Positions 7,344 to 14,511 of a stretch of DNA of 44,968 nucleotides are shown in pieces. The DNA is from Saprospiraceae bacterium (GTDB lineage: Bacteria; Bacteroidota; Bacteroidia; Chitinophagales; Saprospiraceae): assembly GCA_027486765.1 (NCBI GenBank), contig JAIXOO010000067.1, positions 1 through 44,968 of the forward strand. Direction: 5' to 3'. A program made the position numbers and the translations under genes. The notes under the pieces are model-generated. The model made no database searches. It was given only the letters and a program-made list of their open reading frames with translations, and was not told the DNA's origin. Numbering within the stretch: position 1 is the stretch's first letter; every line of letters begins with the position of its first letter.

Positions 7344-7408
7344 CAATCACCACATACTTTATGCTGCGGAATGCGAACAATTGATTTTAGTGTACCAAGG
7401 ATTAAAAT

Positions 7409-7461
7409 AAGCCAAGCTATCTTACCAATGGCTATTTTTCGCTAAGCTGCCAGAACCATTG
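7409..7461 (-). pseudogene. Remnant of the TPR lipoprotein gene
   Basis: AAGCCAAGCTATCTTACCAATGG and the following bases (shown here only in part) match about 5594-5650, which encodes TPR residues about 61-79. Everything else of the gene is deleted on both sides. Confidence 0.65.
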
Positions 7462-7813
7462 GGAAAATATTCCAGCCAAACCAAATCCGTCAGGATCTGG
7501 CTTGGACAGGAATAAATTCATGTATAACATGATGGGAAACTTGGGGAAACTTAACAGTAAAAATTAGAGGGTAGTGTTCGTTGTTCTATTGATGGCTGTA
7601 GCAAAAAAAATGGAATGAGCTGGCTAACGATAGCCCCTCATTGGTTGTAATCATTGTCTTTCAAAACTGGGTGCGAGCTAATTTTTAATCATCATAGGAC
7701 AAAATTACTTCAATTTTTAACTGAAAAAACAAATACGGATTCTACTCTTGCTCACTACACAATAGGTACATTTACAACTACATACTTGATGTTTTTTTTG
7801 CACCTAAATCTGT
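7462..7813. repeat. Second copy of the 5992-6348 segment
   Basis: About 350 bp matching 5992-6348, including the beginning of the TonB-receptor fragment (ACTTGATG followed by a T-run, GCACCTAAATCTG). It ends abruptly at the inverted repeat that starts near 7813. It contains no supported gene. Confidence 0.8.
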
Positions 7814-7914
7814 TTAGCACAAAGGAAAAAAAAGAGGACACCAAGGACACAAAGTTAGACGTCGTCGACGCTTCGCTTTGTGTCCTTGGTGTCCTCTTCT
7901 TTTCCTTTGTGCTT
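7813..7914. repeat. Large hairpin between convergent sequences
   Basis: The left arm (7816-7854: AGCACAAAGG, an A-run, GAGGACACCAAGGACACAAAG) is mirrored almost perfectly by the right arm (7876-7912) around a 21-nt loop containing GACGTCGTCGAC. With about 37 paired bases it is far stronger than needed for a terminator. It follows the stop of the minus-strand TonB receptor and interrupts the duplicated segment on its left. It may be an inserted palindromic element that doubles as a terminator. Confidence 0.85.
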
Positions 7915-7942
7915 AAAAATATGTCGCTTTGGTGATCACGAA

Positions 7943-10381
7943 TCACTGCCGCGACACCCGCTCCAACTCATCTTCCGTCGCCGTACTCCGTCTCCGCGAA
8001 GGTTTCACATCCGTTTTCCCAAACTTATAGGTCAGCGTAGCATTCAAGCGGCGGGTTTCGTTGGTAGGATCTACCACGACATCCACATTGCCTTGTTTGA
8101 CGATGATGTGGGGTTGGCGGGTAAAAAACACGTCGCTCAGGTTCAATTTCAAGTTGCCTTTGCCCTTCCAAATCGGCATGGCTGCACCAATGTCCATGCC
8201 CCACAGTGGGTCAATTTCGAAGATGCCCTCCAGCATTTTGGTTTGATAAAACACGGTCATTTCGGCCTTGATCTTGTTGGGCAGATTGAAGGTGTTCATG
8301 GCCATAAACTGGGCAGTGAACTGGCTTTGGTTGATCGCCCCATTGGACAAAGGAGAATCAAGGTCATTGATGTAGCCCACCACATTCAGGCGGCTATTCC
8401 ACCATTTGGCCAGTTCAAAAGGTGCAGAAATGGTCGCGCTGTAGTTTTTGAAAGTGCTCAGGTTGGCTGAGGTTTGATAAGTCTGGCGCAAGGCATCATC
8501 TTGCTCCAAAACCTGGGTGATTTTGTCGCTGGTATGGTTGTAGTTGAGGCTGAGGATGTATTTGTTTTTCAGCGAAAAATTCACCCCGAGCGTATTCGTA
8601 AACTCCGGCGTCAAGTAAGGATTGCCTTTGCCAAAAGTATATTGGTCGATGAAATTGACAAAGGGGTTGAGGTCGTCGTAAGAAGGCCGATTGATTCGGC
8701 GGCTGTAGTTGTAACTCAGGCTGTTGTCTTTGCCCAGAGGATGCGAAATGCTCAGACTGGGAAAGAGGTTGAAATAATTGCGGGTAAAACTTTCCGACAA
8801 AGTTGGCGACTGACCCAGCGCATCGGTCAATTCCCCGCGCAAACCCATCTGGATGCCCACTTTTTTGAATTGAGTACTAAAATTGAGGTAAGCCGCGTGA
8901 ATGTTTTCGCTGTACATGAAGCGGTTGCTGCGCAAAGGATCGTTTTGCCATACATTTTCGGTAAAGGTCTCTACCAACAAATCATTGTCCGTATCCACAA
9001 AACTACTTTTCCAACCTGCTTCCAAGCGTGATTTTTCACCCAATGGACGGGAATAGTCCATTTTAAAGGCCAGGATGTCCACTTGTAACCCTGCATCGGT
9101 CCGTACAATATTGGGCAGATCTACTTCCTGCCCGGCGCTGCTGAAAAAACGGTTGCTATTGGTTTGCAACTTATCCGCGCTGTTGGTGGAATAATCGGCG
9201 TCGAAGCTGAGTTCGTGGCCTTTGTTGTCAAAAGCATGTTTCAGGTTGACATTGGTGGTGTAATCCCGCCACTTGTCGCCACCGGTATTGTCGCTGCGCA
9301 CTTCATTAAAATCTCCAGGCAGGGCACCACTCAGCAGGTTGCGGCCACTGGATTGAGGCACCCACTCGCCGATTGAGGCATTGGCCAACACACCGATGGT
9401 GGTTTTGTTGCTCAAAAACCAGTCGGCGCCGGCATTGAGGCGGTTGTTGTCCGACCACATGATTTTGCGGTCGTATTGTTTCATTTCAGTGAAAGTGTTT
9501 TCAAAAGGAATCCGGCGCGAGATGTTGATGTTTTGGAAACGCTTGTTGTAAAAATTGCCGTAGGAACCAAAAACATTGACTTTTTTGCTGCGGTTGTTCA
9601 TACGCAGTTCAGCGCTGCCGCGTGGGTTTTCACCATAACCGGCGCCCAGGGTCAGGTTGCCATTGGTACCAAGGCCTTTTTCCTTTTTCATGCGAATGTT
9701 GATGATCCCGGAAGTGCCCGCAGCATCGTATTTGGCGGAAGGATTGCTGATGATTTCGATGGCTTCGATGCTGGTGGCGGGGGTGTTTTCGAGGAGGCGG
9801 GTTACTTCTTCTGCCGACATGTAGGTTTGTTTGCCATTGATCATCACCATGACGCCCGAACGGCCTTTGAGGGTGATGGTGCTGTTGTGGTCAACCATCA
9901 CGCCGGGGCTTTTGGCCAGGAGTTCCAGGGCATTGTTGCCGGCTGCAACCGGGCTGGCGTCTACATTGACGATCATTTTGTCTTGCTGCAATTCGATGAA
10001 GGGCTTTTGAGCTTTGATGGTCACTTCACCCAGTTTCACCGAGGCGGCTTGCATTTGAATGTCTCCCAAATGGAAATCCGGCTGACTAGCTTTGATTTGG
10101 ATGCTTTGAGAAAAATGGGGCGCATACCCGATCATACTTCCAGAGATCAGGTATTGGCCTTCAGCAACTGCTTCAAAGGCAAAAAGGCCCGCATCATCGG
10201 TGACTGCCCCTTTGACCAGGGAGGAATCTTGGGCTTTCAGCAGCAATACATTGGCATAAGGCAATGGTTTTTGCTGTTCATCCAATACGCGGCCTTTCAA
10301 TAGGGTTTGGGCATTCAATACTTGAAAAACACCCAACAAGAGAAGTAAGGAGATAAAAAGAGTTTTTGTCGGCTTGCTCAT
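7943..10381 (-). CDS. TonB-linked outer-membrane beta-barrel receptor
   Basis: An 812-aa protein. The signal peptide (TLFISLLLLLGVFQVLNAQ) is followed by a carboxypeptidase-regulatory-like beta-sandwich (LLKGRVLDEQQKPLPYANV, residues about 26-110). A plug domain follows (LELLAKSPGVMVDHNSTITL, GVMVMINGKQTY, SIEAIEIISNPSAKYDAAG), then a long barrel of the OMP_b-brl_3 type (for example SRRINRPSYDDLNPF). Family role: energy-dependent uptake or envelope export of an unknown ligand; no SusD partner is adjacent. I use the ATG at 10381 because the signal peptide starts there; an in-frame ATG at 10423 adds 14 residues. The last residues are charged rather than ending in an aromatic strand, which is common in this subgroup. 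Confidence 0.92.
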   Translation of the reverse strand: MSKPTKTLFISLLLLLGVFQVLNAQTLLKGRVLDEQQKPLPYANVLLLKAQDSSLVKGAVTDDAGLFAFEAVAEGQYLISGSMIGYAPHFSQSIQIKASQPDFHLGDIQMQAASVKLGEVTIKAQKPFIELQQDKMIVNVDASPVAAGNNALELLAKSPGVMVDHNSTITLKGRSGVMVMINGKQTYMSAEEVTRLLENTPATSIEAIEIISNPSAKYDAAGTSGIINIRMKKEKGLGTNGNLTLGAGYGENPRGSAELRMNNRSKKVNVFGSYGNFYNKRFQNINISRRIPFENTFTEMKQYDRKIMWSDNNRLNAGADWFLSNKTTIGVLANASIGEWVPQSSGRNLLSGALPGDFNEVRSDNTGGDKWRDYTTNVNLKHAFDNKGHELSFDADYSTNSADKLQTNSNRFFSSAGQEVDLPNIVRTDAGLQVDILAFKMDYSRPLGEKSRLEAGWKSSFVDTDNDLLVETFTENVWQNDPLRSNRFMYSENIHAAYLNFSTQFKKVGIQMGLRGELTDALGQSPTLSESFTRNYFNLFPSLSISHPLGKDNSLSYNYSRRINRPSYDDLNPFVNFIDQYTFGKGNPYLTPEFTNTLGVNFSLKNKYILSLNYNHTSDKITQVLEQDDALRQTYQTSANLSTFKNYSATISAPFELAKWWNSRLNVVGYINDLDSPLSNGAINQSQFTAQFMAMNTFNLPNKIKAEMTVFYQTKMLEGIFEIDPLWGMDIGAAMPIWKGKGNLKLNLSDVFFTRQPHIIVKQGNVDVVVDPTNETRRLNATLTYKFGKTDVKPSRRRSTATEDELERVSRQ

Positions 10382-10504
10382 AACAACATTATTTTCGGTG
10401 ATTGATGCCGAAAGGACGAGCAAGTGCAGAGAAGAAGTTACAGGTAAAAATGGTTTACCCGACCAAGACCCCTTTTTTTTCGCTGAGTGTCAAAAATAAA
10501 CAGA

Positions 10505-11005
10505 TTAAGTGCGGGCATACCAAACGAAAGAATAAGCATAAGGATTCTCCGCATCGGCTGGATGATCCTCCCTTTTCACTTCCTTCCAGAGTGCAGGGTC
10601 AATTGCTGGAAAAAAGGCATCACCCTCACAAGTCATATGCACCTCGGTGATGATGAGTTCATCGGCAAGGTGCATGGTTTGAGCATAAATTTCGGCGCCG
10701 CCTAGAATGTTCAATTGTTGGACCTCCAGTTTTTCAGCCAGCTCGAAGGCTTCGGGAATGGAATGGACAACATAGATTCCCTTGGGCGCATAATCCTTTT
10801 GACGGGTAATCAGAATCACATCCTGGCGATTGGCAAAAACCCCCATTCCTTCGGGGGTTCCGTAAGAGTTGCGCCCAGTGAGCAAGTAGCCATTTTGGAT
10901 TTGCTCCGTAAAAAAGGCCAGATCTGCGGGCATGTGCCAGGGCAGTTGTTGTTGGTTTCCGATAACGTGGTTGTCGGATTTTGCGGCGATGATGGTTTTT
11001 TTCAT
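10505..11005 (-). CDS. folA: Dihydrofolate reductase
   Basis: A 166-aa NADPH-dependent enzyme that reduces dihydrofolate to tetrahydrofolate. Visible motifs: KTIIAAKSDNHVIG at the N-terminal strand, LPWHMPADLAFF with Trp23 and the active-site acid Asp28, GRNSYGT (nucleotide-phosphate loop), ILITRQ, and ILGGAEIYAQTM with the Gly-Gly pair at 102-103, then the usual TEVHMTCEGDAFFP. The start at 11005 gives a standard DHFR length; the longer frame to 11146 would translate the upstream palindromic repeat and is rejected. It lies downstream of the prolyl oligopeptidase gene, separated by a strong hairpin, so it may be transcribed separately. No thymidylate synthase gene is nearby. Confidence 0.95.
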   Translation of the reverse strand: MKKTIIAAKSDNHVIGNQQQLPWHMPADLAFFTEQIQNGYLLTGRNSYGTPEGMGVFANRQDVILITRQKDYAPKGIYVVHSIPEAFELAEKLEVQQLNILGGAEIYAQTMHLADELIITEVHMTCEGDAFFPAIDPALWKEVKREDHPADAENPYAYSFVWYART

Positions 11006-11010
11006 AAAAA

Positions 11011-11091
11011 AGGTTCCAGGGTTCCAGGTTCCAAAGTTCCAAGGTTCCGGGTTGAACCCTGGAATTTTGGAACTTTGGAACCCTGGAACCT
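11011..11091. repeat. GGTTCC-rich palindromic repeat
   Basis: The left arm (11011-11042) is built from repeats of AGGTTCC/AAGTTCC. The right arm (11067-11091, TTGGAACTTTGGAACCC then TGGAACCT) is its complement, except that the left arm has one extra AGGTTCC unit. It fills the whole gap between the peptidase stop and the folA start. Probable hairpin terminator or repetitive palindromic element. Confidence 0.8.
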
Positions 11092-13239
11092 CTAGTTTTT
11101 GAAGTATTTGACTGGTGACTTGGTATTGTAAAAGAAAAACGACCACATATCAGCCTGTTCTTCAATAACTTTCGAAGTGGGTTTACCAGCTCCGTGACCC
11201 GCGTCGGTTTCGATGCGGATTAAAACCGGATTGTCACCCACGTGGCTAGCTTGTAGTTGGGCCGCAAACTTGAAGGAGTGTGCAGGCACCACCCGGTCGT
11301 CGTGGTCGGCGGTGGTGACCATGGTGGCGGGGTACTCCACACCGGGCTTCAGGTTGTGCAGTGGCGAGTAAGACTTCAGGTAATCGAAATACTTGGGATC
11401 ATCTGCGGAGCCGTATTCTGGAATCCAGCCCTTGCCCACCGTGAATTTGTGGTAGCGCAACATGTCCATCACGCCCACTGCCGGGAAGGCTACTGCAAAC
11501 AGGTCAGGGCGTTGCGTCATAGCAGCCCCTACCAGGAGACCACCATTGGAACCACCCGCGATGGCCAGTTTTTCTTTGGAAGTGTACCCTTCCTTGATCA
11601 GGTATTCAGCAGCAGCGATGAAGTCATCAAAGACATTCTGCTTCTTGAGCAACATCCCAGCCTGGTGCCATTTTTCACCATATTCTCCACCTCCACGCAG
11701 GTTGGGCATGGCGTATACACCTCCGTTTTCGAGCAAAATCAAGCGCGCGGTGCTAAAGCTAGGGGTCAAACTGACGTTGAAACCGCCGTATCCATATAGG
11801 TAAGTTGGGTTGGTGCCATCCAGTTTGAGACCCTTTTTGTGCACCACAAACATGGAGACTTTAGTGCCATCTTTGCTGGGGTAAAAAACCTGTTTTTCCT
11901 CATAATCCTCTGGATTGAACTTCAGTGGCGTTTTGAAGAACTGTTCCGATTTGCCCGTTTTGAGGTCATATTTGAAGATGACACTGGGGTAAATGAAGGA
12001 AGTGAAGGTGTAAAAGGTGAGATCGTCCTCCTCTTTACCATAAAATCCACCAGCAGAGCCTACTCCCGGCAGTTTGATTTCTTTTTTGTTTTTGCCATCG
12101 TAGTCCATTTGGTAGTAGCGGGTCGTGGCGTTTTGCAGGTAATCTGCAAAGAGTTTTTTGCCCACCGTACTGGCACTTTGCAGCAGGTTTTCTGATTCAG
12201 GGATGATGACCTTCCAGTTCTTTTTGTCGGGTTTGGCGGCATCAATTTCGATCACGCGGTAGTTGGGCGCGTCGATATCGGTTGTAGCCAAAAAGCGCCC
12301 ATTGCCCAGGTGTTGGATGACGCTACTTTTGTTGGCATAGCCAGGGAAAATGGCTTGGAATGGGCCATCTTTTTCGAGGTCTTTTATGTAGGTGGCATAG
12401 CCATCGGTGCCGGGAGCAGCGTATAGAACGAAGTATTTGTAATCCTCAGTCACCCCACCATAATGGTAAATATTGGGATTTTTGCGGTCTTCGTAGATGA
12501 GCATATCCTTGGATTGATCGTCGCCCAATTGGTGGTAATAGACCGAGTGGAATTGGTTGTTGCCCGAGAGTTCCTGACCTTTAACGGGTTCGGGATAACG
12601 GCTGTAAAAGAAGCCATTTTTGTACCAAGAGGCACCCGAGAATTTGACCCATTTGAGGACGTCTTTCAGCTCTTTTTTGGTGGCGATGTCCACAATGCGG
12701 ATTTCCTGCCAATCTGAACCCGCCTGATTGCGGGCGATGGCCATGTACTTGTTGCTGGGATCTGCTTCGAGCAAACCTACTGTGATGGTGCCATCTTTGG
12801 AGAGCTGATTGGGATCGATGAAAACTTCGGGGTCTCCCTTCAGTCCTTTTTGGACGTAAATCACTGCCTGGTTTTGCAGGCCATCGTTTTTGGTGAAGAA
12901 ATAATTATCGCCAGCTTTGCTTGGCGCACTGACCTTCGGAAAATTGTACAATTCGGTATAGCGATCGGCAATCGCTTTCCGGTAAGGAATTTTTTCCAGG
13001 TAATCGGTGGTCACCGCATTTTGGGATTGCACCCACTTCTTCACACTTTCGGCGGTATCAGCTTCCAACCATCGGTATGGGTCCGCCACCTTATTGCCGT
13101 GGTAATCGTCTACTTGTGCTACAGTATCGGTCCCCGGATAGGTGACTTTAATCGTTTCTTCCATGGTAGGTTTTTCTTTTTTAGCGCCACAGGCGCTCAA
13201 AGTCAATAATAAAATGGTTAGGAATGAAATTGGTTTCAT
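11092..13239 (-). CDS. Prolyl oligopeptidase family lipoprotein (S9A)
   Basis: A 715-aa serine peptidase that cleaves after proline in short peptides. The N-terminus is a lipoprotein signal (MKPISFLTILLLTLSAC, lipidated Cys17), so the enzyme is predicted to be membrane-anchored in the periplasm. Residues about 40-430 form the beta-propeller cap, beginning with the family hallmark DPYRWLE. The alpha/beta-hydrolase domain contains AIAGGSNGGLL with nucleophile Ser564, TTADHDDRVVPAHSFK with the catalytic Asp, and ETDAGHGAGKP with the catalytic His. The start at 13239 is chosen for the signal peptide; the in-frame ATG at 13299 adds 20 residues. It is likely the first gene before folA. Confidence 0.94.
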   Translation of the reverse strand: MKPISFLTILLLTLSACGAKKEKPTMEETIKVTYPGTDTVAQVDDYHGNKVADPYRWLEADTAESVKKWVQSQNAVTTDYLEKIPYRKAIADRYTELYNFPKVSAPSKAGDNYFFTKNDGLQNQAVIYVQKGLKGDPEVFIDPNQLSKDGTITVGLLEADPSNKYMAIARNQAGSDWQEIRIVDIATKKELKDVLKWVKFSGASWYKNGFFYSRYPEPVKGQELSGNNQFHSVYYHQLGDDQSKDMLIYEDRKNPNIYHYGGVTEDYKYFVLYAAPGTDGYATYIKDLEKDGPFQAIFPGYANKSSVIQHLGNGRFLATTDIDAPNYRVIEIDAAKPDKKNWKVIIPESENLLQSASTVGKKLFADYLQNATTRYYQMDYDGKNKKEIKLPGVGSAGGFYGKEEDDLTFYTFTSFIYPSVIFKYDLKTGKSEQFFKTPLKFNPEDYEEKQVFYPSKDGTKVSMFVVHKKGLKLDGTNPTYLYGYGGFNVSLTPSFSTARLILLENGGVYAMPNLRGGGEYGEKWHQAGMLLKKQNVFDDFIAAAEYLIKEGYTSKEKLAIAGGSNGGLLVGAAMTQRPDLFAVAFPAVGVMDMLRYHKFTVGKGWIPEYGSADDPKYFDYLKSYSPLHNLKPGVEYPATMVTTADHDDRVVPAHSFKFAAQLQASHVGDNPVLIRIETDAGHGAGKPTSKVIEEQADMWSFFFYNTKSPVKYFKN

Positions 13240-13267
13240 TATCGTGGTGATTTTTTTGTAATTTGAG

Positions 13268-13433
13268 TCTTTGGAACGGAAATAAAATAAAGTAAACACT
13301 TGACCTGCTCTTTTTTGATTTTGCTGCGTTACTCCTCAGTTGCGTAGGCCTGCTATGCGCCTTCGTCGTGCCTTGCCAAATCAAAAAATAGCTAAGTCAA
13401 CTTGTTTACTTTATTTCATTCCCGTTCCTTTGG
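13268..13433. repeat. MITE-like inverted repeat with a GC-rich core
   Basis: Imperfect arms of about 55-60 bp (13268-13325 and 13374-13433, sharing AAATAAAGTAAACA and TTTTTTGATTT) enclose a core of about 50 bp with TGCGTTACTCCTCAG, TTGCGTAGGCC and CTATGCGCC. It fills the gap between the divergent peptidase and AraC genes and is unrelated to both. The core is strikingly GC-rich against AT-rich arms. It resembles an interspersed non-coding element rather than a simple terminator. Confidence 0.72.
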
Positions 13434-13518
13434 AAAGTTCCTAAAATAGTAACTTTTTGAATTCAAGTGAAATTTTACTTCCCCACATCGTTACCCAAGA
13501 CCTATTAAATCAAAAGCG

Positions 13519-14079
13519 ATGAACCTCTACATCAAATACATGGTCAGTTTGCGCTGCAAAATGATGGTGAAAGAAGAGTTAAAAACGCTAGGCCTGCACT
13601 ACGTGTCGGTCGACTTGGGCATGGTAGAAATCATGGAAGAGATGACCCAGGAGCAGCACGATCTGTTGAAAAAAAATCTGTTGAAATCGGGCCTGGAGTT
13701 GCTGGATGATAAACGGGCCATCTTGATCGAAAAAATCAAAAATGTGATCATTGAGATGATTCACTATTCCGATGAATTGCCTACCGACAATTATTCTGAA
13801 TACATAAGCAAAAAACTGGATTATGACTATACTTATTTGTCTAATATTTTTTCAGAGGTGAAAGGCATCACCATCCAACAATTCATCATCAACCATAAAA
13901 TTGAAAGGGTAAAAGAGTTGCTGCTTTACGATGAGCTCAACCTCACCGAAATTTCTTATAGGCTCCACTACAGCAGTGTGGCGCACCTGTCCAATCAATT
14001 CAAAAAAGTGACGGGGCTCTCCCCTTCCTTTTACAAACAACTGAAGCAAAAGCGCCAGGGGAATTTGGAAAATTTGTAA
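13519..14079 (+). CDS. AraC-family transcriptional regulator (paralogue 1)
   Basis: A 186-aa protein. The N-terminal region of about 75 residues begins MNLYIKYMVSLRCKMMVKEE and is not an arabinose-type cupin. The C-terminal AraC DNA-binding domain (about 85-180) has two helix-turn-helices: YTYLSNIFSEVKGITIQQF, and LTEISYRLHYSSVAHLSNQF followed by the signature KKVTGLSPSFYKQ. It is paralogous to the protein at 18844-19407 and is convergent with the GH130/GT4 operon between them. The flanking position suggests control of that operon. AraC-type activators typically bind 21-bp-spaced direct repeats, the geometry of the seven-site motif in this window; that link is inference. Confidence 0.9.
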   Translation: MNLYIKYMVSLRCKMMVKEELKTLGLHYVSVDLGMVEIMEEMTQEQHDLLKKNLLKSGLELLDDKRAILIEKIKNVIIEMIHYSDELPTDNYSEYISKKLDYDYTYLSNIFSEVKGITIQQFIINHKIERVKELLLYDELNLTEISYRLHYSSVAHLSNQFKKVTGLSPSFYKQLKQKRQGNLENL

Positions 14080-14091
14080 AAGTCTATCGTA

Positions 14092-14511
14092 CTAAGCGAT
14101 CGGCACAAGGGCCGGAATGCGTTTTAAATGATCCAATTGAGTTTTTAGGGATTCAAGATACTGCTCAAAATCGGCGGTATCGATGTTTTTGTGCTTACCA
14201 ATAAACAGAGGCGTTTCGCTTAGGAGTTCATAAAATTCTACAAAGGTTTCACGGATGGTTTCGGTCACTGCAATGATTTCATTGAGCAACTCCTTTTGAC
14301 CCTGATCGTTGATGAGATGGGTTTTGTGCACGCTACCCAAGAAGATATAGGGCGTTTGGCCCATGTAAAAAGGCAGCAGCGGAGGCACTATGTTTTCCGT
14401 TTTTGAATACATTTCGATGTCTTCAAAATTGTTTAAAATATTACCAGTGCTGGCCAGTTCCGATCGCGTCTCGTCAAACCGGTCGGTGCGATTTTTTTTT
14501 GAGTGAATCAT
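14092..14511 (-). CDS. Small conserved-looking protein of the GT4 operon
   Basis: A 139-aa soluble protein without signal peptide or TM segment. The middle part (NIVPPLLPFYMGQTPYIFLG) is hydrophobic/aromatic. The C-terminal two thirds look helical (LLNEIIAVTETIRETFVEFY, FEQYLESLKTQLDHLKRI). Its start overlaps the stop of the glycosyltransferase gene by 4 bp, so it is translated from the same mRNA. I do not recognise the family; a role as partner or regulator of the glycosyltransferase is inferred from the coupling alone. Confidence 0.75.
   Translation of the reverse strand: MIHSKKNRTDRFDETRSELASTGNILNNFEDIEMYSKTENIVPPLLPFYMGQTPYIFLGSVHKTHLINDQGQKELLNEIIAVTETIRETFVEFYELLSETPLFIGKHKNIDTADFEQYLESLKTQLDHLKRIPALVPIA

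Larger units (their letters stand above)
6706..7408. repeat. Repeat R, copy 4 (full length, about 703 bp)
   Basis: Co-linear with copies 2 and 3 but the most diverged. It holds the plus terminator (6977-7009), the minus terminator with compensatory stem changes, the promoter pair, and a shortened small ORF. Its right end joins an internal fragment of the TPR gene. Confidence 0.88.

Noticed and set aside
7880-10303. Several plus-strand ORFs opposite the TonB receptor (for example 9476-10303)
   Set aside because: Antisense shadows of a high-GC coding gene; the minus-strand product is a complete, recognisable receptor.
11006-11146. N-terminal extension of the DHFR
   Set aside because: It would translate the palindromic GGTTCC repeat and overlap the end of the peptidase gene; DHFR begins at MKKTIIAAKS.
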